From SLFT01 sp964493075 (lineage in GTDB: Bacteria; Hydrogenedentota; Hydrogenedentia; Hydrogenedentales; CAITNO01): a DNA stretch of 7,897 bases. The stretch is taken from assembly GCA_964493075.1 (NCBI GenBank), contig CAZBNU010000193.1, positions 1-7,897 on the forward strand, in the 5' to 3' direction. Position 1 is the stretch's first letter. Every line of letters starts with the position of its first letter. This document shows positions 6,543 to 7,897 of the stretch, one piece after another. A model generated the notes under the pieces. It searched no databases, was not told the DNA's origin, and saw only the letters and a program-made list of their open reading frames with translations. The translations under genes and the position numbers were made by a program.

Positions 6543-7897
6543 ATGAGAACAATAGTTGTTTGTGTTTGTGTGGCGCTTGCTCTGCCTACTATTTCTGTGG
6601 AGGGATCAGGAATGCAGGTAGAACAAAAAACCTTCTCCGCGCAAAATCATGAACTGGACAATAACGACAACTTCTCCCCTGACGGAAAATACCTTTGTTA
6701 TGACACCCGGGAAACAATTGGTGTGGGTATTGATCACGGCACGACCATTGAGTTGCTGGAACTGGCAACAGGCCATGAAATAATTATATATAAGCCCGAC
6801 GAAATTGTGACGGGCGATGCCCCGGCGCCTGGAGTTGGCGCGGTGTCATTTAATCTTGCTGTTCCTGAAGTAGCCTTCATTCACGGGCCGCCTGTGCCGG
6901 AGGTAGCGGAGCGCGGTCCCTATGGCAAGCCCAATCGGAACGGCGCGCGTGTGACCCTTGATGGGGATATTGTTGAAAAAGCCGGGCGCTGGTACATGCT
7001 GACTGACGGGAAGTATAACTTTTCGTGGATTGACAAGCGGGATATTGTCACTGACCGGGATACCCTGCCAGGTGCGCATCGCGGCGGCACGCATCGCCAT
7101 GAGTACAGCGGGGACGGACGCCGCATCGGTTTTACCTACGATGATTTCCTGTTGCCGGAGTATGACCGGACGGTGGGTTACATGGAGGCCAATGCAGCGG
7201 CGCCTGATCCGGCAAGCCACTACTTTGCGGTGATTGTGCCTGTAGTGCCCAAGGGCACTTCCAAGCCCGGGGAAATCGAGAAGGCATATGGGGATTCCTG
7301 GGTGGACGCCAAAGGAACCATGCGGGCATTTATCGGAGTAGTGCGCAATGATGACGGAGAGACCTACGAGGAATCTCTGTTCGTGGCAGATATTCCTGCG
7401 GCGGTAGACATTACCACGGCAGATTCGGGTAATGCCGAGCGGTATCCAACGCCGCCAGAGGGGATAACCATTCGGCGTCTGACACACGAGTGGGCAGGTG
7501 GGATTGTGCGCGGCGCTCCAGACGGCAAACGGATCGCTTACTATGGCAAAGATGAGAACGGACTAGGCCAGATATTTACTATCGAGGCAGACGGCTCAGA
7601 CCGGCATGAAAATCCGGCGAAGCGTCCGGCGCAGGTCACCTTTCTGCCCGAAGGCACCGAAGCGGGACTGCGCTGGCATCCCGATGGTAACCATATTTTA
7701 TGCCTCAGTGATGGCGGCCTTGTGATGACCGACATAGCCCCCGGCGACAATTTTGGCAAGTATCGTTTTATTACCCCCCATGGCGACGGCAACGAACGCT
7801 ATGCGCCTGTGATATCCGTTGACGGAAAACAGGCAGCATATAATTGTCTGACCCCGACCTTTGACGAAAATGGTACACGTGTCTTTAATTATGCAGG
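6543..7897 (+). CDS. Exported DUF3748 / YidR-like beta-propeller protein (3' end cut by window)
   Basis: The frame is open from ATG 6543 to the edge (451 codons plus two bases) with no stop seen. Residues 1-19 form a hydrophobic signal peptide (MRTIVVCVCVALALPTISV). Its cysteines lie in the hydrophobic core and no clear lipobox follows, so a soluble exported protein is likelier than a lipoprotein. Propeller-blade motifs of the WD40-like/TolB (PD40) type recur: NFSPDGKYLCYDTR (43-56), YSGDGRRIGFTYD (188-200), RGAPDGKRIAYYG (323-335), RWHPDGNHILCLSD (377-390) and ISVDGKQAAYN (424-434). The protein aligns from memory with E. coli YidR: AFIHGP (111-116), PGAHRGGTHRHEYS (176-189), AYGDSWV (248-254) and RAFIGVV (261-267) each have a counterpart there. 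YidR is about 415 aa, so little is probably missing. The biochemical function of the family is unknown to me; the histidine-rich HRGGTHRH (179-186) could bind a metal or ligand (inference). The gene is G+C-rich, unlike the gene before it. Confidence 0.85.
   Translation, partial: MRTIVVCVCVALALPTISVEGSGMQVEQKTFSAQNHELDNNDNFSPDGKYLCYDTRETIGVGIDHGTTIELLELATGHEIIIYKPDEIVTGDAPAPGVGAVSFNLAVPEVAFIHGPPVPEVAERGPYGKPNRNGARVTLDGDIVEKAGRWYMLTDGKYNFSWIDKRDIVTDRDTLPGAHRGGTHRHEYSGDGRRIGFTYDDFLLPEYDRTVGYMEANAAAPDPASHYFAVIVPVVPKGTSKPGEIEKAYGDSWVDAKGTMRAFIGVVRNDDGETYEESLFVADIPAAVDITTADSGNAERYPTPPEGITIRRLTHEWAGGIVRGAPDGKRIAYYGKDENGLGQIFTIEADGSDRHENPAKRPAQVTFLPEGTEAGLRWHPDGNHILCLSDGGLVMTDIAPGDNFGKYRFITPHGDGNERYAPVISVDGKQAAYNCLTPTFDENGTRVFNYA

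Noticed and set aside
6404..6652. 82-codon frame starting immediately after the second gene, with a LIVELGCG stretch resembling methyltransferase motif I
   Set aside because: It lacks a Shine-Dalgarno sequence and any other methyltransferase motif, and its last third is the signal-peptide DNA of the next gene read out of frame. The match is coincidental.
6846..7487. 213-codon reverse-strand frame
   Set aside because: It lies antisense to the DUF3748-like gene in G+C-rich DNA, where long shadow frames are common. The product is rich in Arg, His, Pro and Cys with no domain pattern.
1..7897. Search for CRISPR arrays, tRNA/rRNA, transposase or integrase genes, attachment sites and defence-type enzymes
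   Set aside because: No short spaced direct repeats, cloverleaf-like sequence, transposase/integrase motif or nuclease/defence motif was visible by eye. The only repeats are the in-frame TPR blocks.

Overview
The window holds two complete genes and one gene cut by the window edge, all on the + strand, with short gaps between them. No RNA gene, CRISPR array, insertion sequence or integrase is visible. The organism looks like a Gram-negative or other diderm bacterium. The large membrane proteins have domains predicted to lie outside the cytoplasm, and the last gene encodes an exported beta-propeller protein. The mix of giant TPR/GT-C proteins with a secreted DUF3748-type propeller would fit the Planctomycetes-Verrucomicrobia-Lentisphaerae group, but no marker gene is present, so this placement is a guess.

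Layout. (1) 1-171 is leader sequence with no supportable gene; the end of an unseen upstream gene may lie in the first ~97 bases. (2) 172-4575 encodes a very large protein (1467 aa from ATG 172; 1500 aa if the GTG at 73 is used). It has about 11 transmembrane segments arranged like a GT-C glycosyltransferase, then a beta-rich segment, then about 700 residues of TPR. The TPR part is a higher-order repeat of ~174-175 residues, each made of five TPR-like helix pairs, present in three full copies and one shortened copy. (3) 4576-4651 is a short gap carrying a 21-bp imperfect palindrome. (4) 4652-6403 encodes a second, different GT-C-like membrane protein of 583 aa and is visibly more A+T-rich than its neighbours. 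(5) 6404-6542 is a gap with a compact GC-rich element that can fold in three mutually exclusive ways, followed by a good ribosome binding site. (6) 6543 to the window end encodes a signal-peptide-bearing protein resembling E. coli YidR (DUF3748, WD40/TolB-like propeller). It is open to the edge.

How the genes may work together. The first two genes look like a pair of polyprenyl-phosphate-sugar-dependent glycosyltransferase-type proteins acting on the outer face of the cytoplasmic membrane. The first may use its extracytoplasmic TPR solenoid to hold protein partners or acceptors. This is inference from topology and motifs; no substrate can be named. The DUF3748 gene is probably a separate unit, because a 139-base gap with its own folding element precedes it and its base composition is different. 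No defence or mobile system was recognised. The most unusual item is the membrane-glycosyltransferase/TPR fusion with its clean five-TPR super-repeat.
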